Shown piece after piece: positions 14,201 through 26,179 of a stretch of DNA of 64,000 bases (its first letter is position 1; every line of letters begins with the position of its first letter). The position numbers and the translations under genes were made by a program. The DNA comes from Cladorrhinum sp. PSN259. Lineage: Eukaryota > Ascomycota > Sordariomycetes > Sordariales > Podosporaceae. Below the pieces are notes generated by a model. That model was given only the letters and a program-made list of their open reading frames with translations. It was not told the DNA's origin and searched no databases. The stretch spans positions 62,001 to 126,000 of the forward strand of contig MU867060.1 of assembly GCA_033725935.1 (NCBI GenBank), given 5' to 3'.

Positions 14201-17200
14201 ATCGGGCTGGGCACTGCTAGCGACTTCATGGCACATCCCCCGACCATCCTCAAGCTGCAAGATCATTCATCCGAACTTGATACTTGTCTACAAGTGGATA
14301 ACTTGGATTTCTCTTGTTCGGGGGGCCGGAAAGCCACCCAACTCGCAATCGCAGCTCTTTAGGCTTGTCCCCCATTTTCAAGTGTCCTTTGCCATGCCGC
14401 TCTGCAGAATATTAATGCCGGATATGGCACCCGCATGCCAACATGAAGGCCAGCTGCACGCGATGACACCTTAAGGGGCATTTGAGAGGGCCTTCCCATG
14501 CAGGGCTTCCCGGACGTGGTGCCATCGTCACGGCAAGCGTATGCACGCCCACGCCGGCGATTGCACAGCCGGCAAGAGTGTCTCCACGGCAATTGGGGGT
14601 TTTCATGACAAAGGGCCAATGTTGTTAGCAATACAGGCTAGTTTGCTCGCATCCCCGGAACAAGCTAACGCAAGACGTCGACATAAATACACTACGTGTG
14701 GGAATGTTGAACGTGGCTGACGCAGGGACGACATGTTCAGGTATATTGTTAGTGAAGAAGACAAGTCGGAAGCGGCAGAATAGAAGAAGCGCAACTTAGG
14801 GAGTATTGCTCGGTTGCGTCATGCAGCCTCGAAACACTTGGGTGTGCCCGGGATCGATAGTATGAAGTCAACCGACAGTCGGCATTGCGATGATACGCCC
14901 AACAAGACAAAGATGCGATTGCCGCAATGCGACGCAGCCATTGACCTTGGCAATCATCAAGCCAATGTTGTCTAGACCTCTCCCGTCACACAAATGCATT
15001 TGGCTGAACAAGTTTCGTAAAAGGCCCAGCCTGCACAAAGCCTAGAAGGGAAAGATGTTTTGCTGGTTGGCCTGTGGGCCAGGGGTCTCGAATTGACGAA
15101 GCGTTCTGCACTTGATCTATCAAACCATTAGATCACAGATATCATGTCACGCCCTAGGCGCTGCCCATTTTGGGTTGAACCAGGATTCCAACATCCTCGC
15201 ACACGAGCTGCAGCCTTGAGCCCGATTTGCTCTGCTTGGTTCGATGTATGGCTACTGTATCTTCAGCACGCGACCTGACAGAACCTTCAATTATGGTCAG
15301 GCTACTGGGATGGCATGGCGGGCCGTCTACATCTGGAATCTCCTGATGGTTTTAGCCTGGCCAACTTGATGTTGACACAGATCTCCGATCTCACCCCAGC
15401 AGGCGTGAAGCTTATCGACGAGCCAAGCCCAGCAGGGGCACAATTGACGGTTTTTGAGTTGCCCACTGGCAATAAACAATTTGAGGACACGAGAAAATGA
15501 CAGGTTTGTGATGCTGCCTTCTTTGCCTGGGAACCACGCAGCCGGGAGAAAGGTACACGCACTGTCATCTGTACTGTGACGCAGGCTGAGCTTTCGGTGG
15601 GACGTAAGAATGTGAGATATAACATCTCACTTTCAGGTTCGGTTGGCCGGTGAGCGGATATGATAATGTTGCCTTTTCGACCAGGAACGGGCGATGAAGC
15701 CGTACAGGCTGATAAAGATTTCGGTCCGTATCACAAACAGAACCGGAGTGATGCTCCGCCCGATGATAATACTCGGATAGGGGAAAAGGGCAAACGTCCG
15801 AAGCAGGACTGCCAATGGATACGGAGTCATTCTACCCTATCATACGTGAAGCGTTGAGATTACCGAGCTCCCCTCGTCCTTCACAGACTCCACACATCCA
15901 CCAGCTTTCTCCACCGCACCCGCTTCGGGGACAGGGGTCAGAAAACATGGGGGAGGCGGGGCCACGGTTAGGTAATCGATCGATCGACGGGGCGTCTATC
16001 TAGCGGACTTTGTTCAGCAGACGACGACACATCATGGACCACTTTGTTTCATTTCGGTGAGTGGGTTTCTTCGGACACCGCCCGCAACAACTCTCATCTG
16101 GGCGTGCATCATGCACGCAATCCCTTCCGCATATTTTTAATGGGAATAAGAACAGGTGAAGGGAACACAGCTATCAATGACTTGTCTTGCTATCAACCGA
16201 TGGCTAGCAGTGTGCAAGCTGGGACAAGGAGAACATAAGGATGTGCAAAAAGGGCTTGTAGGAGACCGCCACCCGCGCTTATGTGACTAAAGATACCTGA
16301 GCAACTGGCATGACGAATAGGCTACTAAATTCTTATTGTATGGGGTTGATAGGCTGGTATTCATTCTCCAGAAGTTGAGCTATCTACCAACTGCATTGGA
16401 GATTTTCTTTTTTTTTTTTTTGGTGTGTATCAATTGTGTTCGCCGTATGGGGTTGAAGTGTGTGATTGCAACGTCAAATTGCACGAGGCAATTTTCGTTT
16501 TTCCGAGACTGCTTTTGGAACCCCGAAATAGTGAGAAAAACGCCACACACCCCTGATGATCAATGATCAAGTAAAAGACGGGACGGACAAACGGATGGGC
16601 GGGAATTTTGGAAAGGAGGCAAAATGAAAACCTGATTGAGGTTTGAAGATTGAAGGCGAAAATTGTAGTTTTTCTGGAGGGTCACGATGATATGAAAAAA
16701 AAAAAAAAAGTTGCAAGAATAGTGTGTGTGTGTGTGTGTGTGGGGCCGGGGGGGGGGTGGATAACTGTATTCTACTATCTCTTAAGAAGGCTTGGAAGAT
16801 GACAACTGCTGCTGCTTTGAGCCATTACGCCGTTGTTATCTTTCTTGATTCTTGATGGTTGTATCCGGCCGCACCGGCCGACGTTTTCTCCTGCTTGCTG
16901 CTGCTGCATTGCAGGATCCTAAGATACAGAAAGATTGGTTATAAATGAAGAAGAAAGAAAGAAAAAGAGGAAGTACAAACAGAAAACTGATAAGACTTTT
17001 GAAGAGATTTTGGTGTTTGTAAAAGCCGGGTTTTTTAAGAAATTCTTCTGTACTGCTGCCAAAAAAATAAAATAATCGGGTAAATAGGTTTACCGAATTT
17101 CTTATGGATAGATAATGTGAGTGAGTTGAGTGAGGTTGTTGGCAATTGACAAGACCTTTTTTGTTTTTTTTTTGTTTTTTACCTCGTTGCTCTGACAGCC

Positions 17201-20200
17201 GCTCGAAAAAGGGGGAGGGGTTTGTTTACTACGTACTTTACAACATCCATTCATCCATCAAACAATAGTCCGTTATATACCCGACACTTTTACCTTTTCC
17301 AGTCGATATTACATACTCGTTTCTGAAGTTATGGAGAAATGTTTTCCCCCCCCCACAAAACGCATTTCTATCTATAGATCAATAAACAAAAAAACAAGTT
17401 ATTAAACTACATCGTTTTTTTTTAAAAAAAAAACAATTTTTATTCCCGGCCTTTCTATGGATTGGTTTACCTCCCGGCTAGGTAGCCATGTTGGGCTCGG
17501 GTTGAGTTGTATAGTTTCATTCCATCGTAACGTGCATGTGTGTGATTTGGAAAGTTGATGACCATAAGTAACAGTAACCTGTGTATGTACATATAGGTGC
17601 AAGCAAAACAGGAGATAATGGTATGCAGTAACGTTGTGAAAGAAGATTATCGGTTCTGTATAATGCTTAGATGACGAATTAGATGGCATGGTTGAAACAG
17701 AAGAGAAAGAAAAACATATTGGCAGGCCACTTTGCAGCATTTTTTCTAAGGAGACAATTGCATAAGGGACGGGAAGGATCTATACTTGTATAAGGTCCTG
17801 CCAAGAGCCCGAGAAGAAGAAATATGAGGTACTTATTTCATTGGTGCGCCTTGCTTGACAGCGGAAGGCGACTGCTGAAAAAGTAGGGGGAAAAAACGGT
17901 AGGACGGGATGGGATTGATTGATAGGATATGAACTGTATGGTGTGGTGCGATTGGCAAAAGGGGGATGGATGAATGGATGGTAAAGATATGATTGATGGT
18001 TTTCTTGGTAGGATGAAACAACAATATGCGAGATATCAAGGAATCGCGTGAATTTTTAAGTGCAGCCAAGATAACGTTTTGTATTCCAGATTTGAGGGTT
18101 ACCATCCTTGGTATATGTAAGAGTGTGTTGTGTGGTTAGATGCTGCTGCGGAATCATGGTAGCATTGCATATTTTCTGGTGTGGTGGTGTTGTGATGTTT
18201 GCCGTGTCTCTGTGTGTTGAGAAATGCATATGCTGCTGTTGTGGTGGTGTGGTTTTGTGTGGCATGTTTTGTGTGTGTCGGGTTGTATTGCATTTCCTAT
18301 AGAGTGTTTGTGTCATGTTGCATTTGCCATGGTTTTTTTCCTTTCTTTCTTTGTCTCGAAGCATATACACACCTATATTGAGATTCTTGCTGTGGTGGGT
18401 TAGGTAGTAATGAACGCAGGCGGCATCATTTCCTGTCGTACTGTTTCCCGCTGGTGTGAATTGGGCTTCGAGAGCAGAGTATGATGTCGTTCGTTGCCCG
18501 GCTTTTTCTTGGATGCGTGCGGTTTTGTTGGAAAATGATGTGGTCGTGATGGGCAGAAAGATCTACAAGGCAGAAAGAGATATATTGCAACGTCATAACA
18601 TGATGATGTCTACATTGAGTGGATGGCAAACAAGTGTCCGTAGGTAGTGCCCGTTTCACAGCGGGCCGATGCCGAGCTATTTCTTTTTCTTCCATTTTGC
18701 CCTCAACAGTACGACCGTGATGGAGGGGTCAAGATATCTTTTTGACTCCAACCAGGATTGGAAGGCGGGGGAGTGGGGTAATTAGGATGGTGTGAATGAT
18801 GAGCCGTTGGAGAGGGGTGAGTTTACAGATGGAGAATGCGCAATATTAACACTGGCACGATGCAGAGTGGAACTTCTGTGGGTTTGGTTTTTTGTGAAGT
18901 CACTGTGGATGTTTGGGGGTGTCAAGTACCTCCAAGTATCTTTTTTCCTCCCTCGCTTCTTCGCTGTCGTGATAAAACGATGCCGCTATAACAATACTGC
19001 ACAAGCTCAAGCACGATTTGCTGTCAACTGTATGTATTATGCTGTTGGTTTGCATTCCCCTTTTTCTCTGCAGAACTATCGGTACCAAGACAAGATAGCT
19101 TGCAGATGTCCTACATACTGCGCAGATGTGCAAGCTATCCATGTAGGTAACTCACGAAAGGAGGCTGCAGAAACATCCCGTGCTCCGGTTTTGACGTTTA
19201 TTTTGGTTCCCCTCGTGTTGATAACGGAGACACTACATGGCATCTCAAGACGTGGGGTTGCTCTGAGTTGTCGTCTTCTAACCGCAGGAGAGATGCTTTT
19301 ATGTGCAGATTCAATTGTCATTACTCAAATATATATCTCATGAAAAAATACTTCATGTTACTATACAAGCTGCGTGGTGAAGCCAATGATGCTGCTCCCG
19401 CTCCGGAACCACAAATCCAAGTCAGATAGCCAGACCGCGTAAAGGGGTTAGGCCCGCAGGTACCCGTTTTCCAAAACTTGACATGTATCACGCATTGAAA
19501 CCCTGGTCATGGCCAAGCAATCCCGGATGCTCTGAGTCTGATTCCCCGAAGCCCTGGGTCCCCATTGACCCCCACACGGGTCAGGGTAGTTGTCCGGGTC
19601 AATGTCCCGAGTCCATAACCGATCTAGCTGTCTATTCAGCCTGGTGTTGATGGCGTATCGACTAAAGAGCCTGCCACTGCCCCTTTCCACCTCGTATCGG
19701 CAACCATCCCGGTGACACGTAAGTGATTTTCCCGGTGCTGTCTCGTATCAGCTTGACTACACGTGTGCTCAAGGGAGAGGATACAAGAGTGTCAATGTGA
19801 GCCGTCTCCATATCCTTCACCGATGATCTGTTGTGGACACTGAATTCTGGAGACCTGAAATCCTGATAGGGCTGGCCCCATAGGAAGGCCGGCAGCGGTG
19901 GCACATGAGGTCCGGTCCAAGGAACCAGCCTCCAGGTACGCTTGCTCGGCAGGCAGGGTCACATCTATTCGCCCCCGGGGAAAGGGGAACGGCGGAAACC
20001 GACCTCCAAATTCGACGACTGACGCCTATGGGACCACCCCCTTCCCGATTACTGGTAAGTAGCGTACCAGGTACCTGCCCGGTTTGACCCCAGCCCCGCC
20101 GCACACCTGCCAGGTACCGGCCCGTTCCAATCACGGACAGGCCTGGTGTTAGTGCGATCGAAAGCTCACCACATGTTGCGTGCCGTCCCGCTCCGCCATA

Positions 20201-20579
20201 TGGCGCGGGATGTACCCGGCGCAGCGCCCAGGATCCCCAGACCCCTCCTAGTGGAACTATTCAAGAGGGGGCTGTCTCAGAGTGAAGGTCAACCGACAAG
20301 GTGCTTGATATTGGGGTCCGTTGTTTGGTCGGCGGTCCCGAGAAGCTGGATGCGGTTGCTTGCCCATGACAAGATGACGAGACCGTCTTTGGCTTGGGGA
20401 CAAACTACCCGAGTGGGGGAAAAGGTGAAAGACTAGGACCGGGGCTTGTGAATGGGCGGTGAGTGGAAGATTCCATCACCGTTGTAACTGCCGCAGTAGT
20501 GTAATAGAGGGGTTACTTATGCAATGGGGATCTGCTTTGAACCAGTCGGGTTCTTGCCATGGTGCCAACGTGGCTCTCA
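11222..20579. other. gene-poor interval with simple-sequence tracts
   Basis: Nine kilobases without a supportable gene. Frames are short or overlap in conflicting directions. The part from about 16.4 to 18.4 kb is AT-rich and full of simple sequence: T14-like and A14-like runs (about 16406-16420 and 16695-16709), a (TG)n tract ending at 16741 followed by a G run, GAAA-rich DNA near 16943-16970, and C and T/A runs near 17346 and 17416-17432. Around 19.4-20.4 kb the DNA is GC-richer with GGTACC-like motifs but no coherent protein. It may contain long UTRs or non-coding transcripts, which cannot be told from sequence alone. Confidence 0.6.
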
Positions 20580-21473
20580 TCAAACTGAAGCCCGCCAGCC
20601 CTTTTCTCCCTCGCAGCTGTCGGTAGGTGTTGTTGCGAAGCTGCTCGTACTGCAAAGCTCGGCATCCCTCTCAGCGACACAGCCCTTTACAAACTCAACA
20701 ATCTGCAAAGCTGCTTCAAACACAGGCGCGCACGTAATGTCTACCGTTAGACCTTCATGCATAGACATCGCCAGCTTCTGCTGAAACTCTGCATTACCTT
20801 GCCCAGATAGGTCGAGAGTCAGCGATGTCCCTGGGCCTAAGCCGGGAGCGCTGGTCCTTCTAGCTTTGTAGCTGCACTGCCTCTGCAGACTCCCTGCTCG
20901 CTGAACATGTTCAGCAGGAGCACACTCCAATGCGACGGGTATGAACAGCCTCCCACTCCGAGATGCAGCGGCTTCGAGAGTCCGAACAGTGGCGCGACCG
21001 GCTGGAGTATCCGGAGCACAAGTGGCAAGGACCGCAATCCGTGAAGAGTACGATGGTTGTGTTAGGAGTCGAATCAAGTTAGCTCCGCTGCTTGGAGGTG
21101 TCGTTGAATCATCGCCCGGGGAAACGTCAGATCCTTCGCAGAGACCTGCAGAGGATGGGTTGACGTCAAGGTCGAAGGAGAAGTATCGTGGATGTTCAGG
21201 GGTTAAGAGAGGGTTTTGTGGAAGATCAACCCCATTGTCACCATCTAAACCAACACTTCGTACGTCAACCAACACCGATTTATCCTTTCCAAGTAAGAGG
21301 TTCAAGCACTCGGCTACAGCCTCCTTGCCGACTCCCGGCCAACCATTTATATATACCAAGGGAGACGGAGCTGGATCCATCGGCCTGGCAAAAACTTCGG
21401 GGGCAGCAATCGGCCGAGGGAAATGGTTAACGGTGAGACACGATGGCCGTCGTGGACTCAAGGAAGGACTCAT
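20580..21473 (-). CDS. orphan P-loop NTPase/kinase-like protein
   Basis: An uninterrupted 297-residue frame. After about 35 variable residues comes beta-strand LVYINGWPGVGKEAVAE, a P-loop of the GxPGxGK type (G44-K50) as in AAA_33 and small-molecule kinase-like proteins of fungi. Later segments fit that fold: a region with many acidic and Ser/Pro residues, then a strand with VLATCAPDTPAGRATVRTLE and a GRLFIPVALEC strand, which in relatives precede the Arg-bearing lid. The residue after the Walker A Lys is Glu and the next Ala, so the usual Ser/Thr that binds Mg-nucleotide is absent; activity is therefore uncertain. An alternative start at Met32 (21380) would leave more room after the small gene that ends at 21514. 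The substrate is unknown. Confidence 0.65.
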   Translation of the reverse strand: MSPSLSPRRPSCLTVNHFPRPIAAPEVFARPMDPAPSPLVYINGWPGVGKEAVAECLNLLLGKDKSVLVDVRSVGLDGDNGVDLPQNPLLTPEHPRYFSFDLDVNPSSAGLCEGSDVSPGDDSTTPPSSGANLIRLLTQPSYSSRIAVLATCAPDTPAGRATVRTLEAAASRSGRLFIPVALECAPAEHVQRAGSLQRQCSYKARRTSAPGLGPGTSLTLDLSGQGNAEFQQKLAMSMHEGLTVDITCAPVFEAALQIVEFVKGCVAERDAELCSTSSFATTPTDSCEGEKGWRASV

Positions 21474-21513
21474 TTGGTCGCAGTGTTTGTAGACCGGCGT
21501 TATGGAAGTGATG

Positions 21514-21723
21514 TTATGAGCTCAGCTTCACAACTGTCGCGATTATGAATGCACCGCAAAAGAGGCGCACCGTGACGATCTCTCCCTGAAGTCCAAGTTG
21601 GTTCCACGAGACGGCGTTGGCTGGAGAGAGGAACTTGATGGCCTTATATCTTGGGTCGCTTTCGTGGGGAGCGCCAAAACATGCGACTTGCCTGCCGGGC
21701 ACCATAACCGAGCCCTCGGACAT
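21514..21723 (-). CDS. small protein with one hydrophobic segment, 69 residues
   Basis: I do not recognise the family. The frame starts at an ATG in a good fungal context (CAATCATGTC) and runs 69 codons with a strongly coding-like pattern: most third positions are C or G through the middle (for example GCC ATC AAG TTC CTC). The protein has a polar N-terminal half containing PGRQVACFGAPHESDPRYK and ends in a hydrophobic stretch (IVTVRLFCGAFIIATVVKL) that could be a single membrane anchor. The stop lies only 40 bases upstream of the first ATG of the P-loop gene on the same strand, unusually tight for a fungus. It may be a small organellar or ER membrane protein, or the last exon of a longer gene whose upstream exon was not identified. 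Confidence 0.45.
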   Translation of the reverse strand: MSEGSVMVPGRQVACFGAPHESDPRYKAIKFLSPANAVSWNQLGLQGEIVTVRLFCGAFIIATVVKLSS

Positions 21724-22330
21724 GATTGTTTTTGCTGCACCCAAAGGCGCTAGTGGATTGACTCAAGACCGGTGTTATGACATCGAGTCTGCCGAACTCT
21801 AAAAGTTGCAGGCTTAGCTCATCGATCGGTCCAGACCGGCTGTTTCGAGATCTTGCGAGGTTTTAAGGCGGCCGTCTCAGCCTGTCGGTTCTACTTGAGA
21901 GGAGGACTTGTTGCTCCTTGAAAAGACTGGATTGAAGCTAAGAACTTTGCTCGACTGGTCTGGGCTTGCTCATCACGTCTACCAATGAGCTCGATATGCT
22001 CAACCATCATCTGGGCATGGTGACTATCTCGTCCCACTCTCTTCCTCCGTCGTCAAAGAGGCAACGAATAAGCGGAGAAATCGGCTGCCAGTAACTGCGA
22101 AATTAATTTGTTATGTCATCAAAGAAGTACAGAGTCGATAGGCGGAGAAGTCACCCGAATGAACAAAGAGTCGACAGGCAATGTAACCCAGACATGAGAT
22201 AAGCGCCTGTAGGCCAACAGGTCGGAGCGACAAAGCATTATGATAACGCCAGAGGTCATGTGGTGTTGTTCGCAATGAGACGAGAAATAGAGAAGGGACG
22301 AGAGAAAGGGGACCGGCTCTATTGCTGGTG
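21724..22330. other. intergenic: promoter of the small gene and 3' region of the Clp1-like gene
   Basis: No coding signal was seen. It holds the presumed upstream region of the 69-residue gene and the trailer of the Clp1-like gene, both on the minus strand. Confidence 0.5.
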
Positions 22331-23586
22331 TCAAACTTTACCCCCCAAATACAGGATATTCTGCCTGATAGCCTCAGTTAATTCCCCTTGGCCAGTGTAA
22401 ACATGCGCCACCGTTTGACCCCAGACTTCGGGGTGGGGAAGCGGGAGGTCGATTATATCGCGTGGCTGTATATGCTTAGAATAGAGAAGCGCGGCTAGCA
22501 CAGGGAAGAACGCGCAAGCGTAAGGTCGATCTGTGGGGGAAGCGTTAGTGTTTTGGGTCCGAAAAGCAGGCAAATCCTGTTAGTGAGTAGGTAACTTGGG
22601 ATCAACCTACGGATCGGGACCGTGTTTGTGTTGCGAAGGTGTGTCCCATCAAGTCTTGGGCTTCTCTCGCCCCAAGATGCGACAGAGGATCGGCGGTGGG
22701 CTGTAGACAGAGAGCCTCTGCGGCTGCCACCCAAGTCGGCCGAAACCCTCCGAGGTCCTTGGAAGACAGGTTCCGGCTCTGGAATGGTAGCTCTGAGCAG
22801 ATTCATGTCAAAGGTTCGGGTAAGGAGGAATGGCTTTCGGTCCAGCGCGCACGGTCTGACCCGTACGCGAACTGTGATTTGATTTATTTGCTCCAGCGTT
22901 TCCTCTTTTCCCGCAACTGTCTGTGATTTCTCATCACCTGAAGAAGACGCTTCGCTCGGCCTCCGGAGAGCAACGGCTGTTACGAAACAGTGGGCTTCAG
23001 ACCTGTTGAGCAGAAAGACGTGTCCCCACGTTTGAAGCTCGTGCCGTGCTGCCGTGCTATTCCGCCGTGGCGCTTGTGTTTGAAACGGCAACGATGACCG
23101 ACGCTCATCAAGTGTTATCGTAACTCTCCGGAGTCCCTCGGGTATTCCTGAAAGCAAAATGGATCTTGTTTCGGCCGCAAGAGTTTGTCTCCTGGGGTAC
23201 TGTAACATCAAGGAAGGTGACTGGGGAGACGAAGCTGGAGCACGGGGTGGAGGCAGGCTGATTATTGAAGCACGTCGAGAGTCAAGTCCTTCAACACCGG
23301 GTGAAAGCAAGCGTGCAAGGTTGGGAGAGCGTCGGGCTTCAAACTGCCTTCCACGCTGATCAAGACTGTCTATCATTGCTCGCTCATGTTGTCTCATGGA
23401 GCGGTCGTAACCTGAAGAGGATGGATACATGGCGCTTGGAAAACCGTCAGTTCTCCGCGGTGCTGAGTACAAAGTGGTTTCGTGTGCTGAGGGGGAACGG
23501 GCTCGAGCATGCGGGTCTAGATGTTCTTCGCGATCAACCCATACAGGCGGCGGTAGATTTGGCTGATACTGATGTTGCGTCTCCAT
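22331..23586 (-). CDS. Clp1 (clampless)-like fungal regulatory protein
   Basis: Two exons, 23586-22611 and 22530-22331, are joined across an 80-bp intron (donor GTAGGT, acceptor CCCACAG) to give 391 residues. The first 140 residues are low-complexity, rich in Ser, Arg and Pro. Then comes a conserved-looking core: SGIPEGLRRVTITLDERRSS at about 146, a TWGHVFLLNRSEAHCFV strand pair at about 186-202, and after a variable region the C-terminal segment encoded by exon 2, with LPHPEVWGQTVAHVYTGQ and a final RQNILYLGG. This C-terminal signature resembles the Clp1 family, known from basidiomycetes (where it controls the dikaryon/sexual programme) and present as poorly studied homologues in ascomycetes. 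The assignment rests on my recognition of the C-terminal motif. The function here is unknown; a developmental role is inference. It is divergent from GWT1. Confidence 0.6.
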
Positions 23587-24564
23587 GACGGACCTGTTGG
23601 TATTGCTAAATCTAGCGGCTCGAATGATATGGTCTATTATTGGTGGCTTCGTGGGACGCTCATGGCTGATTCTGATGCTAGAGCTAAGGGGTGTCGGTAC
23701 CGAGCATCTGTCCGATTCCTTTTGTATCTACCCTTTCTTCTTTATGAAAGAGAAAACCGATTGACGCCCTCAAAGCAGATGCGTTGAGATTGACTGTTGA
23801 GTCAGACTCAGCAGTACGCCGAGACAAAGCTTCGTAATGTGCACCCGATGAGTGAGAACAAAGGCAGTGTCGCCATCCAATGAAGGGTTATTTCCCGGTC
23901 TTTCTCTCGTTCACTCCCTCAACCAAGCCTGTCTAGCCTCTCCCTAATTCTAAATCTCATAATGATCCCCTAGTGTCCGCCAGATCCAGCACAACGGGTC
24001 AGTGAACAAAGAAGTGACACAACACCGCAGGATTACCTGTGACATTGTGTAGTAGTAACGGAACGAAGCTTGTAATAGCGATAACGTCCTCATTCATGAA
24101 GAGTTGGCGCAAGAACTGAACCTGCGACAATTTGAGACCTGCGACACTTTGAGACCTGCAGTGATTGCTGACGAAGGAAAGATGAAGATCTTGTGAAATA
24201 GAGTTCTGAAGTCGTCCGATGACTTTGGGAGAGGAGCATGGGTGCCCCTGTGATGCAGGCAATGTCTTGGCAACCCTGGGGAACAGCTTCTGAAGCTTGC
24301 CATTGGCTGCCCAAAATGAGGTGGCACCTTGACGGACAAATATGGATGGGGTCTATCGGGAAGCCACAACCTGGCAACTGCAAGGCTGAAAATGGAAAAC
24401 TGACATCAATCGTCACTTCTCGCACATTTCAACTTTCAGCTTCTGCCAATTCGTGTTTCGATTTGCTATTTTTACCATGATTCTTTCTTGTCTGTCTTAA
24501 AACCCCCTCTTTCTCCTCCTTTTCATCTTTGGGTCTCTGAATCCCACCTATCCATCTATCCACG
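23587..24564. promoter_or_regulatory. divergent promoter region between the Clp1-like gene and GWT1
   Basis: A 978-bp interval between two divergent start codons and free of a coding signal. It contains an almost exact 17-bp tandem duplication (24122-24155). Next to the GWT1 start there is a strongly pyrimidine-rich leader (about 24480-24564), typical of highly expressed fungal genes. Confidence 0.5.
24122..24155. repeat. two-copy 17-bp tandem repeat
   Basis: Unit CTGCGACAATTTGAGAC at 24122-24138 is followed directly by CTGCGACACTTTGAGAC at 24139-24155, with one mismatch. A third partial copy (CTGCA) follows. It lies in the shared upstream region of the Clp1-like gene and GWT1. Confidence 0.9.
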
Positions 24565-26179
24565 ATGGCCGACGCCGGCGCGAACGCCACCGCTGCTGCG
24601 GCTGCAACTGCGAGAAACTACAAGCAATTAAAGGAAGATTTCGTGTCAAATTTATCTGGCGGATCTGTCACAGAAATTGCGCAGGTGTGCGCCGTAGCGC
24701 CGGTGCGATGAACCTCCCCGTCTCTCAACTTCCGAAAATGCCCCTTTTCGCCAGCTGACCATTGCGATCAATCATATCCAGGTGGTCTCCTTCCTCTGGT
24801 CCGTCCTTCAAGCACGCCAGACCTTCTTCAAGCCATACACCCCGCTGGCCTTTGTAGTTGATTTCATCCTCAACGTCGGCGCTCTCCTACTCTCCGTCAC
24901 ACTCTATTCCAACGCTCCATTACTCCTAAACCTCCTCCTCCTCTCCGCCGCTCTGTTTGTCTTCGTAATCCCCGCCGATAACTCCTCAACCCGACGAAGA
25001 AGGCCAAAGATTACTTTAAATAATGCGCAATCTAAGACTGCTGTTGGAGGAGGTGCCTCCTCCCCGCTCAGCGTTCTTTCTACAAAGCCCTTCCTCACCA
25101 ACTACCGCGGGAATATGCTAGTGGTAACCTGCATCTGCATCCTCGCGGTGGACTTCCGTCTCTTCCCGCGGCGCTTTGCCAAGGTCGAGACCTGGGGAAC
25201 CTCCCTCATGGACATGGGAGTTGGTTCGTTTGTCTACTCGGCGGGAATCGTCGCATCCCGCCCACTGCTCAAGGAGAGAGCCGCAGAGAAAAACACTCCC
25301 TTGGCTGCGCGCCTCATCAAATCGATACGTCATTCCCTCCCGCTCTTGGCGCTCGGAATCATCCGGCTTTTGAGCGTCAAGGGACTGGACTACGCAGAGC
25401 ACGTAACGGAGTACGGCGTACACTGGAACTTTTTTTTTACGCTCGGGTTCCTCCCGCCGTTTGTCGCACTCTTCCAGTCGGCGCTGAAGCTGGTTCCTTC
25501 GTACGCCGGACTGGCGGTTCTGCTTAGTGTGCTGTACCAGGTGCTATTGGAATTTACGAATCTGAAGGCATATATCCTTGTAGGAGCGAGGGATAACCTG
25601 ATCTCGATGAACAGGGAAGGCATCTTTAGCTTCTGGGGATACCTGGCTATTTTTCTGGCTGGACAGGATACTGGCATGCTTGTGCTGCCTAGGAATTTGC
25701 CGAGCAGGTTTGGCTTGTCCAAGAGGTTTACGCTGCTGGTGAATATGGGGGCGTGGTCGGTTGGATGGATTGTGCTCTACCTTGTCTGCACGGATTACAA
25801 CTACGGTGTGGGGCTGAGTGTGTCTCGCAGAATGGCCAATTTGCCGTACATGCTGTGGGTCGTGGCGTTTAATAGTTGGTTGCTGTTTGGGTTCGCTCTG
25901 GTTGATGCGTTTGTGTTCCCGGGGTTCTATGGCGCAAGTGATGCCAGGGCTGAAAAGGAGGCGCATGATAATGCGACGAGTAAGGTGTTGAGGGCGTATA
26001 ATCGCAATGGGCTGGCCGTCTTCTTGTTGGCGAACCTACTTACGGGTTTGGTCAACATGACTGTGCCTACGCTTCATGTTGGGGGCGTGGCGACGGTGGG
26101 GATATTGGCTGCGTATATGGTGACGTTAACGGCTGCTGCGGTAGCGTTGGATGTGTATAACATTACTATTAAGTTGTAG
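24565..26179 (+). CDS. GWT1: GPI-anchored wall transfer protein 1 (inositol acyltransferase)
   Basis: Exon 1 is 24565-24684 and exon 2 is 24782-26179, with a 97-bp phase-0 intron; the product is 505 residues, the usual length for the family. The N-terminus carries [17 protein letters not shown] and a first hydrophobic stretch. Exon 2 has the family hallmark [20 protein letters not shown] then [20 protein letters not shown] and [14 protein letters not shown], and many membrane segments (about a dozen). Gwt1/PIG-W acylates the inositol of glucosaminyl-phosphatidylinositol in the ER, an early step in GPI-anchor synthesis, and so feeds cell-wall mannoprotein attachment. The start ATG sits in a CACGATGGC context after a pyrimidine-rich leader, and exon 1 supplies the conserved N-terminal segment that the long exon lacks. 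The identification is firm. Confidence 0.95.

Noticed and set aside
16685..16756. (A)n, (TG)n and (G)n tracts as a mobile-element tail
   Set aside because: No target-site duplication, terminal repeats or coding remnant was found around them; simple-sequence drift is sufficient.
18792..19343. 183-residue plus-strand frame
   Set aside because: Mixed Cys/Trp-rich composition without a domain, and antisense frames overlap it. It is in a gene-poor, simple-sequence-rich interval.
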